Source of the DNA: Nostoc sp. KVJ3
Lineage (GTDB): Bacteria > Cyanobacteriota > Cyanobacteriia > Cyanobacteriales > Nostocaceae
DNA length: 64,000 bases
Assembly (NCBI RefSeq): GCF_026127265.1
Contig: NZ_WWFG01000001.1
Coordinates: 930,001 to 994,000, forward strand
Reading direction: 5' to 3'
The notes under the pieces were generated by a model that was not told the origin of the DNA, did not search any database, and saw only the letters and a program-made list of their open reading frames with translations. How positions within the stretch are numbered: the stretch's first letter is position 1; each line of letters starts with the position of its first letter. This document shows, in pieces, positions 9,391 to 18,162 of this stretch. The translations under genes and the position numbers were made by a program.

Positions 9391-10125
9391 AACTTCTCTT
9401 CTATATAACGTGCAAATCAAGCTTCTCAGTAAGCTATTTGTCAATACTCATACTTTAACCATACGATGGGAGAACTCACCCCCGTATTTACTCCTAACTA
9501 CCCCAATTCACACACTAATTACCCCAATCAAGTGAAATTGGGTTTGATTTTTGTCAATCAAAATAAATAATTAACTGAAAAATAAACTCTGACAATTCCC
9601 ATAATTGAGGTATTCTGAGGGCAAATTAACCCAATTATTTCAGCATTACGTCAAAGGTTAATCAGCTTGGCACATAACCCCATAACCCTCTCTGTATATG
9701 ATTTACTACAGTCGCCCTCCACAACAGACTATTGCTGTCTCTGTACACTCCTATAACTAAAACAAGGTATGTTTAGTAGGGTCATTTTATCACTAAGGTT
9801 ATTATCAATAAACTAGATTAATTGACAGTGCCTTTAATACCAATCGTCTTATCTTGTATCACAAGATGCTACCTTTGTAATATATTTACTGTTTGATAAA
9901 TAAACAGATTGAAAAATAATACCTATAAATAATTGTAATTACGTATAATTTAATTCACGATAATGGATAGCACCCACTACGCGATAGCGTTCGCGGAGCG
10001 TCTCGCAGAGAAGCGCCGACCTGTCGGTTCGCACGCTGGCGACATAACCATACAATCTCTACAACCTAACAATTGCAGCATTAACAATAAGGTTTACCGA
10101 AAAACTGGGTTTAAAGCCCCGTCCT
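9391..10125. other. Non-coding region, candidate cis-acting plasmid site
   Basis: No convincing gene is present. Near the start are two related direct repeats, CTAACTACCCCAATTCAC and CTAATTACCCCAATCAAG (about 9496-9532), followed by AAATTGGGTTTGATTT in inverted sense. An ATCTTG...CAAGAT hairpin sits near 9853-9869. Position between a putative DNA-binding gene and a relaxase remnant would suit an oriT or centromere, but nothing here proves it. A palindromic repeat occupies 9974-10037. Confidence 0.3.
9974..10037. repeat. GC-rich palindromic repeat, intergenic
   Basis: This repeat contains GCGATAGCGTTCGCGGAGCG and TCTCGCAGAGAAGCGCCGAC, nested inverted repeats of the same family seen inside several genes of this window (14118, 20740, 24862, 48179). 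It stands out sharply from the AT-rich DNA on both sides. Confidence 0.7.
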
Positions 10126-10266
10126 TTAGTACCGGTTTTTCTTCATCTTTAGACCTCTAATCAATTCTCTAAGAACATCGGTTTTTGTTCGCCCCACTAA
10201 TTCGCAATATTCTTCAAGAATCTGAAACTCAAATTCTTCGATCCTAAAGTCTAATCGCTTCTTCAT
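10126..10266 (-). CDS. Small ribbon-helix-helix-like protein divergent from tnpB
   Basis: A 46-aa frame begins MKKRLDFRIEEFEFQILEEY and continues through GRTKTDVLRELIRGLK. The R/K-rich first strand, a helix, the GRTKTD turn and a second helix match the CopG/Arc ribbon-helix-helix pattern. Its start codon is 34 bp from the divergent tnpB start at 10301, so the two share a promoter region. Small RHH genes in this position are common beside cyanobacterial IS200/IS605-type elements and could repress the element. The downstream hairpin around 10115-10135 (GCCCCGTCC...TAGTACCGG) is part of the element's left side. Confidence 0.6.
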   Translation of the reverse strand: MKKRLDFRIEEFEFQILEEYCELVGRTKTDVLRELIRGLKMKKNRY

Positions 10267-10300
10267 TGAGGATTCCGGCTATATGCTGTACAATATTAGC

Positions 10301-10930
10301 ATGAAAACATTGAAGTTTAAACTCTATCAGCACAAAAGAAATAGATACCTCAAGCGCATGATTAACGCGAGTGGGGTAATCTACAATCATTGCATTGCCC
10401 TACACAAGCGATACTATCGGATGTGGGGCAAACATTTAAGCTGTGCAAAACTTCAATCTCATATTGCCAAATTAAGAAAACGTAATTCTTTTTGGCAAAC
10501 AGTAGGTTCTCAAGCAGTGCAAGATATTTGTCAACGCATTGAGAAAGCCTATCAGTTATTTTTTAAACACAACAAGAGAGGAGTTCGATCACCGGGATTT
10601 AAAAAGGTCAAGAAGTACAAATCATTCACCCTTAAGCAAGCAGGTTATAAGTTTTTGGGTGGCAATAGAGTCAAAATTGGTAATCGTGTTTATCAGTTTT
10701 GGAAGTCCAGGGAGATTGAGGGAACAGTCAAAACTTTAACTATAAAGCGCACACCATTGGGTGAGTTGTTTATGGTTGTGGTTGTTGATGAGGGTAGCAA
10801 TCCAGAAGCCAAATTCACGACTGGTAAGATAGCGGCATTTGACTTTGGGCTAAAGACATTCCTTACTTGCTCAGATGGTACAACAATTGAATCTCCTCAA
10901 TTCCTTAAGCAATCACTATTATCTCAATAG
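10301..10930 (+). pseudogene. tnpB: Truncated IS200/IS605-family TnpB (N-terminal half)
   Basis: This is the N-terminal part of a TnpB/OrfB nuclease: MKTLKFKLYQHKRNRYLKRM, a conserved WQTVGSQAVQDICQRI helix, a PGFKK segment and the start of the RuvC domain (AAFDFGLKTFLTCSDG, containing the first catalytic Asp). The frame ends a few codons later at a junction with relaxase-gene sequence (10930/10933). The remaining RuvC motifs, zinc ribbon and the right end with its guide RNA are missing, so it cannot be active. The ATG at 10301 fits the family start better than the one at 10283. The divergent RHH gene at 10126-10266 belongs to the same insertion. Confidence 0.85.
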
Positions 10931-10932
10931 CA

Positions 10933-12485
10933 CACCGCCCCAACTATCATGAGCATTTATCAGACAGCCAGTACAGCTATGTAGCAAGGGAATATCTCAA
11001 AGATATGGGATACTTACCCAAGGAAGAATCATCTGTAGCAGCTACGAGTCAGTTCGTTGCAGTACGCCACCACGAACACCTGCACATAATTGCTTCCCGA
11101 ATTCGGTTAGATGGCAGTTTAGTTAATGATTCCTATGATTATTTCAACTCCCAAGTCTCAACTAGACGCATCGCGGCGGAACTAGGGTTGGAGGTGACAC
11201 CGACAACGAATGAAGCTGTCACCTCTAAGTTACAGCAAGAGTATGGCATAACTGCACTCACCAGCCCCAACCGCTCGAAAAGTATTAGAGCAGTCAACAG
11301 TAAGCACAAAACCCCAACAAGTAAGGAAATTTTCGCCAAGCAATAGGAGAAGCCATCAAGGATAGTCCCACTGTCTCCACCTTCATCCAACGCTTGGAGG
11401 AAAACAACATTGGGGTATTGCCTAAAATGCGGGGGGAGGAACTACTAGGCTTTACCTACATCCATAATGATGTGAAAATCGCTGGTTATCAAGTATACAA
11501 ACCCTATAGTTGGAACAAACTGCTGTCTGAATACGGAATAACATACGACCAAGAGAAAGATAAGGAAGTAATTCAACAAGCTAAAGCCAGAGCAATTAAC
11601 CGCATAAATACTAATAGCACAAGCAATAATGAGTACTTGTATGCTGATAAACCTACTAGCAGCAGTACAAGTGATAGTAATGGCGATACCGATAGTAACT
11701 CCAAAATACTTGACAGTACAAAAGTACTAAATAGTAATTATCCAGATCAAATTTCGATAATACAACCAAAATTAGAAGATAAACCCACGTCGGAAGCAAA
11801 TAAGGTTAAGAAAAAAGTACAGCCGCATCTGAAGGAACAGCACCCACAACAGGATATATCAGAAGAAAACCGTCTATCCACTGCTCAACAAATCCTGCAA
11901 GAGCAATCTTCCCCTACTGCCCCTTTTCCTAACCTTCTCCCTTCTAACCTCAAATATCTGCCTTCTACAATCACTGACTATATGCTTGTTACCAATAATT
12001 TCCGTATCAAGGGACGGGAATTGAGTGCCAGCTTAGATGCCAATATTCTGACTGTTTACCGTCATGGGGATAATACTCCTGTGATGCAAACTTGCTATAG
12101 TCAGGGAAACTGGTACGAAGAGATACCAACTCGACTAACAACAAACGAAATCGAGCAGATTGAAAGCTTGCGTATCTTTACCCAAGAAGTATTAATGGGT
12201 AAGTTGCGATCTGCGCTTCGCAGCAGCGCAGATCGCAAAGAGGTAGCAATCGCACAATATAAATTAAACAACACTAACTTTACAGGCAGTCCGAAAATAC
12301 CAGGATATAAATCCAAGGATGGACGTTGTGTTTTAATTTTCACTGATCAAGCAACTTCTAAGAAAGTATTTAAAGAGTCAGGGCAGATTAAACTTAGCGC
12401 TATTTACTACAGGTTTGACACTCGGATAAAACAATCGGAGTATTGCCAGTCTCGCATAGTGCCAAAAATTGACCACTATATTTGA
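10933..12485 (+). pseudogene. Relaxase/mobilisation nuclease, 5'-truncated and frameshifted
   Basis: After the tnpB junction one frame reads HEHLSDSQYSYVAREYL and then VRHHEHLHIIASRI, the HxxHxHI metal-binding motif of relaxases that nick oriT in conjugative transfer. The N-terminal catalytic Tyr region is gone. A frameshift near 11335 moves the reading frame; the second frame picks up as AIGEAIKDSPTVSTFIQRL and ENNIGVLPKMRGEELLGFTY, the segment that follows the catalytic domain in cyanobacterial plasmid relaxases. It then runs through a low-complexity Ser/Thr/Asn linker to a C-terminal domain ending at 12485. A palindrome is inserted at 12204-12238. With two lesions the gene is dead; it marks the region as formerly mobilisable. 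Confidence 0.75.
12204..12238. repeat. Perfect hairpin repeat inside relaxase remnant
   Basis: Arms TTGCGATCTGCGC and GCGCAGATCGCAA (13 bp, perfect) flank a 9-nt loop TTCGCAGCA. The repeat is translated in frame, giving LRSALRSSADRKE in the remnant protein. Confidence 0.85.
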
Positions 12486-12585
12486 CTATACAGAACTGAA
12501 CTATTGAGCAATAGTAAATCTGTTGGTAGAGAAAACTTAATCCACAGTGCCATTCGGCTGTGGGTAAAAACTCGTTGGGAATTAC

Positions 12586-12634
12586 TATAGTCTTTACGAA
12601 GTGTTCAAATTTGAACACTTCGTTAAAGACTATA
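12586..12634. repeat. Long near-perfect palindrome (24-bp arms)
   Basis: Left arm TATAGTCTTTACGAAG continues into TGTTCAAA, and the mirror TTTGAACACTTCG is followed by TAAAGACTATA. Pairing is complete except for one bulged T at 12623. There is no loop at the centre (AAATTT). It lies between the relaxase remnant and an IS4-like transposase remnant, perhaps as an old transposon end or fused inverted copies. Confidence 0.85.
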
Positions 12635-12930
12635 TCCGGGCTCAGAGCTATTAAATATCTCAAGATTTTTAGCTATGACCATTTGCTTAAAGACCGATTG
12701 ATTCAACTTGGCACTGTTCGTCGTGGCGCACCTGTTCTCACTTTACGTTTAATCGAAATAAAAGTTGGTAAAACCAGCTATTCTTATATTATTTTTGTCC
12801 TTGATCCACAAGTTTTACCTCCTTACGGCGTCGCTGATTTATATCGAAGAAGATAATCCTAAAAAGCTTTTCACACTGTTAAACGCTTATTAGGATTATC
12901 TTATCTGTGGACTGGCTCTATTAATAGTAT
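12635..12930 (+). pseudogene. Remnant of an IS4-like DDE transposase
   Basis: The first frame reads YDHLLKDRLIQLGTVRRGAP, LTLRLIEIKVGKTSYSY and VLDPQVLPPYGVADLYRRR. After a frame break near 12856 it resumes as KAFHTVKRLLGLSYLWTGSI. This order matches the part of IS4-type transposases around the YRRRWxIE catalytic Glu; here the codons for W-x-I-E are lost at the break. N- and C-terminal portions are missing. Confidence 0.65.
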
Positions 12931-13336
12931 CCGTCAGGTTAGCGCCAAGAAATTCTTAATCACCAAACCATAAGTAATCGTTATCGATACTATGTCTGCT
13001 GGTTAAAGAATTGTGTATAAACAAGTATTAAAACATATAAGTATTTTAGCAATCGCTCTTTGGAGAAAAACTTTTTGGTTTACTGACCGTGGTTTTCGAT
13101 ATGTTCGTGAAATGTTAAAAATACTTCCTCAAAAGCCTGAGCCTATTTTATTAGCCCAAATTTTTGCCAAGCTCACTTATGCGCGGACGTATCCATTCCC
13201 TTTCCACAGGCGTTGAACCCTCGTAAATTGGCTAAGGTATTGAACTTTAGTATGAATTTAGATTCCAACCTTAGTTGGAGCTAACCTTACATTGATATAT
13301 GGACTGATTCATCAATCATTGTATTGTACAAAAGTT
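12931..13336. other. Degraded DNA without a supportable gene
   Basis: An open frame at 13013-13213 (FWFTDRGFRYVREMLKI) shows no family signature that I recognise and has no ribosome site. The stretch is probably debris from the adjacent insertion sequences. Confidence 0.4.
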
Positions 13337-13379
13337 TCAACTTTGAGTGGACGACAAGTTAGAGTTAATTGCATATATT
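13337..13379 (+). promoter_or_regulatory. Module promoter 4: conserved 22-bp block plus -10
   Basis: The block at 13337-13358 begins TCAACTTTGAGT and ends GGACGACAAG. After exactly 15 bp comes TATATT (13374-13379). The next start codon, of the broken gene at 13459, is about 80 bp downstream. The layout equals that ahead of the three dsbA-like genes. Here it may drive the broken small gene and the LuxR-type gene behind it. Confidence 0.6.
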
Positions 13380-13458
13380 TAATTCAGGCAAATATTGAGA
13401 GCAATTTAGTTGCAATATTTCAGTTTACTTGACACAAAGAGAGTAAGAAGAGGGTTGT

Positions 13459-13703
13459 ATGCTCAACGCTGATACTGAACATACAGTATCAGTGAGCCTT
13501 GACCGTGACCTGATATTTTCCAATTCCTGTCTGATATATCTAACAAAGTGTACATTGCTCGCATCAATGTTCGCGTTTTGGCAACAGCACGATCAGCTTT
13601 ACGTCATCGTCAGATCAATTGTGTTATTGATTCTTATTCATGGTCTTCTGGTAACAGAATAATTTCTCAGTATTTCAAACAGCTTAGATCATCTACGAAT
13701 TGA
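13459..13703 (+). pseudogene. Small gene broken by a single-base loss in a T run
   Basis: The gene starts with ATG after AAGAGGG and reads MLNADTEHTVSVSLDRDLIF. At the run TTTT near 13518-13521 the frame breaks. Adding one T gives a continuous 81-aa product that goes on FQFLSDISNKVYIARINVRV, ATARSALRHRQINCVIDSY and ends QLRSSTN. I do not recognise the family. It has the module-type promoter upstream and a LuxR-type HTH gene 40 bp downstream, so it may have been the output gene of a fourth signalling module. Confidence 0.5.
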
Positions 13704-13742
13704 GTCAGTAATCTCAATCAATATTTCGTTGAGGATAATTTT

Positions 13743-14213
13743 ATGACACGTATGCCATTACTAGTTGGAGATGATTTTGAGTATTCCAAAGTTCCAACTC
13801 AGAGTAACTTTTTTGGAAATTCTCCTATTAATCATGCACTCACTGCTGTCGCCCAAGAGGTTGCTAGATTGCTTCAACACGCAAATCCTGTTCAAGCTGA
13901 TGGCAGCAACCATGCTGAAACAATTGCAATTCGAGCCATAGAACCGGAATACAGCCAAATCCTTACTATTGAAACGTTGACTGAGCGAGAGTTAGAGATA
14001 TTGCAACTGATTGTTGACGGGTACAGCAATGATGGAATTGCCCAAAATTTGTACATCAGTACAGGTACGGCGAAAACCCATGTTCGCAATATTTTGAAGA
14101 AATTCTGTGCGAGCGATGCTGAAGGCAAGGCTTCTCTACGAGAGGCTACGCCAACGCCAACGCACTCAGGTAGCAATCCGGGCGCTGTGTGCGATCAGGT
14201 CTTGTCCACTTAA
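13743..14213 (+). CDS. LuxR-type HTH protein with repeat-altered C-terminus
   Basis: This 156-aa protein has no receiver domain: the first 75 residues match nothing I know. A LuxR helix-turn-helix follows (LTERELEILQLIVDGYSNDG, then STGTAKTHVRNILKKFCASD). After SD the family sequence should run RTQxAIRAL. That sequence is present in the +1 frame from 14161 and would end at the stop 14218-14220. A 43-bp palindromic repeat at 14118-14160 has pushed it out of frame and the protein now ends in an unrelated tail. The recognition helix survives but the last helix, used for dimerisation, is lost, so function is doubtful. It is probably in the transcription unit of promoter 13337-13379. Confidence 0.75.
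   Translation: MTRMPLLVGDDFEYSKVPTQSNFFGNSPINHALTAVAQEVARLLQHANPVQADGSNHAETIAIRAIEPEYSQILTIETLTERELEILQLIVDGYSNDGIAQNLYISTGTAKTHVRNILKKFCASDAEGKASLREATPTPTHSGSNPGAVCDQVLST
14118..14160. repeat. 43-bp palindromic repeat inserted in a LuxR-type gene
   Basis: It contains AAGGCTTCTCTACGAGAGGC and ACGCCAACGCCAA. Removing bases 14118-14160 joins codons for SD to RTQVAIRAL and restores the normal LuxR C-terminus, so insertion boundaries can be placed to within a base or two. Confidence 0.8.
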
Positions 14214-14255
14214 AAGATAATGCTGTTTAATTCTCACTCATAAGGAGTCAAATCT

Positions 14256-14795
14256 ATGTTGTGCAAACACGAAACTGTGAAAGTTTTTCCATCCCATGTT
14301 GAAGCAGAAACCGCCGTATTAGAACTGCAAAAAGCGGGCTTCGATATGCAAAAGATTTCGATCATCGGTAAAGACTATCAAACCACTGAACATATCCGTG
14401 GCTTTCTCACCTGGAAAGATACGGCTAAAGCTGGAGCCGGAGAAGCCGGTTATTGGGGCAGCTTTTTTGGTGGACTATTTGGCATTCTCACAGGGGTTGG
14501 TTTGCTGTTTATTCCAGGAGTTGGCCCTGTGATTGTAGCTGGACACGTTGCCGGAGTGCTGGCAGGTTGGCTCGAAGGTATGGTTGTAGGGGGTGTAGGA
14601 GCTGCTGTGGCAGGGGGGCTGGTAGGTGCCTTTGTAGGATTGGGAATTCCCAAAGAGCAAGCCCTGAAGTACGAGACAGAAATCAAAGCTGGTAAGTTCA
14701 TGGTGATTGTCTCAGGCACAGATGAGGAAATTGATCGAGCGCAACAGATTCTAACTAGGGTAAATCCTAAAGTTGCTCAAGAAGTTGTTGTTTAA
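14256..14795 (+). CDS. YflT-like (general stress) glycine-rich membrane protein
   Basis: This 179-aa protein opens with an alpha/beta region (VKVFPSHVEAETAVLELQKA, GFDMQKISIIGKDY) typical of the heat-induced stress protein YflT domain. It then has a Gly-rich hydrophobic stretch (about 68-130) that could form two membrane helices, and closes with a ferredoxin-like half (KYETEIKAGKFMVIVSGTDE). Proteins of this build occur in stress-induced loci of cyanobacteria; the biochemical role is unknown. AAGGAG precedes the ATG. It lies 40 bp after the LuxR-type gene and could be co-transcribed with it. Confidence 0.7.
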   Translation: MLCKHETVKVFPSHVEAETAVLELQKAGFDMQKISIIGKDYQTTEHIRGFLTWKDTAKAGAGEAGYWGSFFGGLFGILTGVGLLFIPGVGPVIVAGHVAGVLAGWLEGMVVGGVGAAVAGGLVGAFVGLGIPKEQALKYETEIKAGKFMVIVSGTDEEIDRAQQILTRVNPKVAQEVVV

Positions 14796-14983
14796 ATTAA
14801 CAGTAGCCACACCTTGTAATGTCATATTTTATTTCTGACCTAATCTCTTAATTATGCCGTCTCTAAAACTCTGATCGTTCCAGAGCTTTATCTTTATCAC
14901 AGGAATCAGTCGTTAGTGTACATTTTGGTTCCAATGCTACTCGTGCATGATTGCTTGTTGCTGTTTATCCACCACTTACTAAA

Positions 14984-16294
14984 ATGAACTCTTCTCGCCC
15001 TACAGTGATTGTCGGAGCAGGCTTCGTAGGTCTTTTTACAGCGTTGCATCTGCGTCATCAGCAAGACTTGCGCTCGATCATTTTGATTGATCCGCAAGAA
15101 CGGTTTGTCTTCAAGCCAATGTTGTATGAACTATTGACAGGTGAATTGTCAGAAGATGCCGTTTGTCCGACTTATAAAGAGTTGCTGCAAGGCAGTGATA
15201 TCAACTTTGTACAGGACAAAGTAGTGGCGATCAACCTGCAAGAAAAACGTCTTGAGTTAGTTTCTGACTCAGATTATATCTACGATCATCTGGTCTTAGC
15301 TGTTGGCAGTATTCAGGGTTATTTAGGAACAGAAGGCGCACAAAAAAACGCATTCGCATTTCGGACACGAGAGAATGCGATCGCTCTGGAACGCCAGTTA
15401 CGAGAATGCTTGCAACGTGCGAGCCAAACGGATGACGAAACACAACGGCGATCGCTCCTCACGTTTGCTGTCGTTGGGGCAGGCCCGACAGGGGTAGAAA
15501 TGGCAGCAACCCTGGCAGATTTGTTACCCGACTGGTACGCCCAACTCGGCGGCGATATTCGTCAGATTCGCATTGTCTTAATCAATCATGGCAAGACGAT
15601 TCTCGCAGGTGATGTCAACGCGGGTTTGCAGGAAGAGGCTCTCCAAGCTTTCAGAACTCGAACAATACCTGTTGAATTGATATTAGGCGTAGGGGTGAAA
15701 GCGGTTGCTCAAGACCACCTGGAGTATCAACCTGCCAACAGCACTGAGATAAAAACGCTGTTGACTCAAACCACCATCTGGACAGCCGGGACAGCCGTGA
15801 ACCCACTCATCCAAAATCTCAAGTCCCAAATTCCCGCAGATCACCTGGATAAACATGGGCTACCGCTTGTCACCTCAACTCTGCAACTACTGGATTTTCC
15901 AGAAGTGTTTGCCGCAGGCGATTGCGCGGACGTGCAGCCACAACCCTTACCGGCTCTAGCCCAGGTGGCATATCAGCAAGGTGCGAGCATTGCTCACAAT
16001 TTGATTGCCCTTGCTAAAGGAGCATCCCCTAGCCCAGCCCATGTGAGTCTTCGGGGTAAGCTAATGAAATTGGGTTTAGGAAATGGGATAGCAACCTTGT
16101 TTGACAAAGTGCAAATAACTGGCAAACCTGGCGATCTAATTCGCAGTGCAGCGTATTTGGAAATGCTGCCCACCCCACTGCATGACTTTAAGGCAACCAC
16201 AGAATGGCTCAAGGAAGAAACTTTCCATCGCTATCACAGACCCAAGATGAAGCCAGAAACCACCGCAAAACAGCCTCTCTCTTCGGTTGAATAA
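14984..16294 (+). CDS. Type II NADH dehydrogenase-like FAD oxidoreductase
   Basis: This 436-aa protein carries the FAD-binding motif VIVGAGFVGLFTAL at the N-terminus, a second dinucleotide motif VVGAGPTGVEMAATL near residue 165 for NAD(P)H, and the flavin-contacting AAGDCAD near residue 310. The C-terminal region is amphipathic (about 350-410), as in membrane-associated NDH-2. By family it transfers electrons from NAD(P)H to quinone without proton pumping. I chose the ATG at 14984 because homology begins at SSRPTVIVG; a TTG 11 codons upstream is possible. It heads a run of plus-strand carbon-metabolism genes. Confidence 0.85.
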   Translation: MNSSRPTVIVGAGFVGLFTALHLRHQQDLRSIILIDPQERFVFKPMLYELLTGELSEDAVCPTYKELLQGSDINFVQDKVVAINLQEKRLELVSDSDYIYDHLVLAVGSIQGYLGTEGAQKNAFAFRTRENAIALERQLRECLQRASQTDDETQRRSLLTFAVVGAGPTGVEMAATLADLLPDWYAQLGGDIRQIRIVLINHGKTILAGDVNAGLQEEALQAFRTRTIPVELILGVGVKAVAQDHLEYQPANSTEIKTLLTQTTIWTAGTAVNPLIQNLKSQIPADHLDKHGLPLVTSTLQLLDFPEVFAAGDCADVQPQPLPALAQVAYQQGASIAHNLIALAKGASPSPAHVSLRGKLMKLGLGNGIATLFDKVQITGKPGDLIRSAAYLEMLPTPLHDFKATTEWLKEETFHRYHRPKMKPETTAKQPLSSVE

Positions 16295-16350
16295 CGAGAG
16301 CGATCGCTCATCCATCTGTGTATGCCACTGGATTAGAGTGAACAACCTCC

Positions 16351-16941
16351 TCACCGCCGCCAAGCGAAAACTTTGAAGAGATTCCCAACATCCAACCCCA
16401 CAGCATTATCAACTGGTTGCATGGTTTCATTGGTCGGATCATCAATCCGCAAACTGACAAACCAGCGTCCAGAAGGCTCAAGCCTAACCATGATAGTGCT
16501 AGGTTCACACCCCTTGGGCAGATGCCTAGACCAATTAATTGGTAATGGTTCAGAACACTTTGCCAAATAGACTTGTCCATCCTTCCACCGGAAAGCAGAT
16601 TTGGTAAACTCTGCACTACCACCGCTACGCTTCTTTTTGAAGTTGGGATATTTCGTCCTGCCCGCAAAGAAGTTGGTAAACGCTGTTTGCAGATGTCTCA
16701 ATCCTTGTTGCAGTGGCACACAGCTAACCTCATTCAAAAACTGGAGGTCATTAATTTTTTTCCACTGCGTCAACATAGCAGAAGTTTGAACGTAGTCAAC
16801 TCGTTTTTGCCTCTCGTACCAAGCTTCGGTTCTCGCTGCCAAGGCTCGGTTAAACACCAACCGCACACAACCAATTGTCCGGCGCAATATTTGTTCTTGC
16901 TCCGTGGTTGGGTAAAAGCGGTAGCGGTAGGCTTTTTCCAT
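16351..16941 (-). pseudogene. tnpB: Internally deleted IS200/IS605-family TnpB
   Basis: The 196-aa frame begins MEKAYRYRFYPTTEQEQIL and has CVRLVFNRAL, CVPLQQGLRHLQTAF and YPNFKKK of the TnpB N-terminal part. It stops just inside the RuvC domain (AVGLDVG). The rest of RuvC and the zinc ribbon are missing, but past the stop the DNA reads GTGAGGAGGTTGTTCAC (minus strand, about 16354-16338), which resembles the TTCAC-type right end of related elements. This therefore looks like an internally deleted element that could only move in trans. Confidence 0.8.
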
Positions 16942-17148
16942 ACCTCACATTTTACCATTAAATCTGTGAAATACGTACAACCCGCTATGTCCCAAAGTTT
17001 AATTACTCACTCGTCGCTCGTCCCCATTCCTCTCACCGCCAATCCCTGCGGATGTGGCGGGAGTCTCCTGGGGGTGTTAGATGAACCAGAATCTTATCTC
17101 TAATCAGAACCGACTCTATGCAAACGAGAATTACATTGGACAAAAATT

Positions 17149-18159
17149 ATGCAGATGGGAGTGATTGGTCTAGGACGTATGGGTGCGAACATTGTTCGGC
17201 GACTGCTGCAAAACAACCATGAATGTGTGGTGTTCAATCGCACACCTGAAAAAGTGAAACTACTTGCATCAGAAGGGGCGATCGGCACTTACAGCTTGGA
17301 TGATTTTGTCCAGAAGCTCAATAAACCTCGTGCGATTTGGTTGATGGTGCCAGCCGGAGAACCAACCGAGCAGATAGTGAAGGAACTGGCTGCAAAACTG
17401 GATTCCGACGACATCTTAATTGATGGCGGCAACTCTTACTACATTGACGATATTCGACGGGCAAATGATCTGATGCAAAAGGGCATTCACTACCTAGATG
17501 TGGGAACCAGTGGCGGAGTGTGGGGTTTGGAGCGGGGTTATTGCATGATGATTGGTGGATCTCAGATGGTGGTTCAGTATCTCGATCCCATTTTTAAATC
17601 ATTAGCTCCCGGACGGGGTGATATTCCGCGTACTGCTGGACGGGAAAAGGTGGGCGGTACGGCTGAAGAAGGCTATCTCCATTGCGGATCGAATGGGGCG
17701 GGGCATTTTGTCAAGATGGTGCATAATGGCATCGAATATGGCTTGATGGCAGCCTACGCAGAAGGATTGAATATCTTGCATCACGCCAATGTGGGTAAGC
17801 AGAACCGTGTGGCTAATGCTGAAACGACCCCCCTCCGCAATCCTGAACACTATCAGTATGACTTGAATCTGCCTGATATTGCCGAAGTTTGGCGACGGGG
17901 CAGTGTAATTGCCTCCTGGCTACTGGATCTAACTGCGATCGCCCTCCTGGAACAACCAGACCTATCAGGCTTTGGGAGGCGCGTGTCTGATTCAGGCGAA
18001 GGACGCTGGACGATCGCAGCCGCCATTGACGAAGGTACTCCTGTCCCTGTACTCAGCGCAGCCCTGTATCAACGGTTTAGCTCACGCGGCGAAAATGATT
18101 TTGCGGATAAGCTACTGTCTGCCATGCGTTTCCAGTTTGGCGGACACGTAGAACAATAG
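17149..18159 (+). CDS. gnd: 6-phosphogluconate dehydrogenase, decarboxylating (short type)
   Basis: It oxidises and decarboxylates 6-phosphogluconate to ribulose 5-phosphate in the oxidative pentose phosphate pathway. The N-terminal Rossmann motif is GVIGLGRMGANIV. Conserved substrate segments are GGNSYY, DVGTSGGVWGLERG and the catalytic FVKMVHNGIEYG (Lys and His-Asn). At 336 aa it belongs to the shorter, tetrameric type rather than the 470-aa dimeric type, and is often NAD-linked. The ATG at 17149 places the Rossmann strand two residues in. It is followed by an aldolase gene, which suggests a small sugar-phosphate unit. Confidence 0.92.
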   Translation: MQMGVIGLGRMGANIVRRLLQNNHECVVFNRTPEKVKLLASEGAIGTYSLDDFVQKLNKPRAIWLMVPAGEPTEQIVKELAAKLDSDDILIDGGNSYYIDDIRRANDLMQKGIHYLDVGTSGGVWGLERGYCMMIGGSQMVVQYLDPIFKSLAPGRGDIPRTAGREKVGGTAEEGYLHCGSNGAGHFVKMVHNGIEYGLMAAYAEGLNILHHANVGKQNRVANAETTPLRNPEHYQYDLNLPDIAEVWRRGSVIASWLLDLTAIALLEQPDLSGFGRRVSDSGEGRWTIAAAIDEGTPVPVLSAALYQRFSSRGENDFADKLLSAMRFQFGGHVEQ

Positions 18160-18162
18160 GCA

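Noticed and set aside
9963..10160. 65-codon plus-strand frame
   Set aside because: It runs through a GC-rich repeat and then through the 3' half of the RHH gene in antisense; no family pattern.
14256..14795. Reading the Gly-rich helices as a pore-forming toxin or holin
   Set aside because: The flanking alpha/beta halves fit the YflT-type stress proteins better, and there is no lysis or immunity gene beside it.
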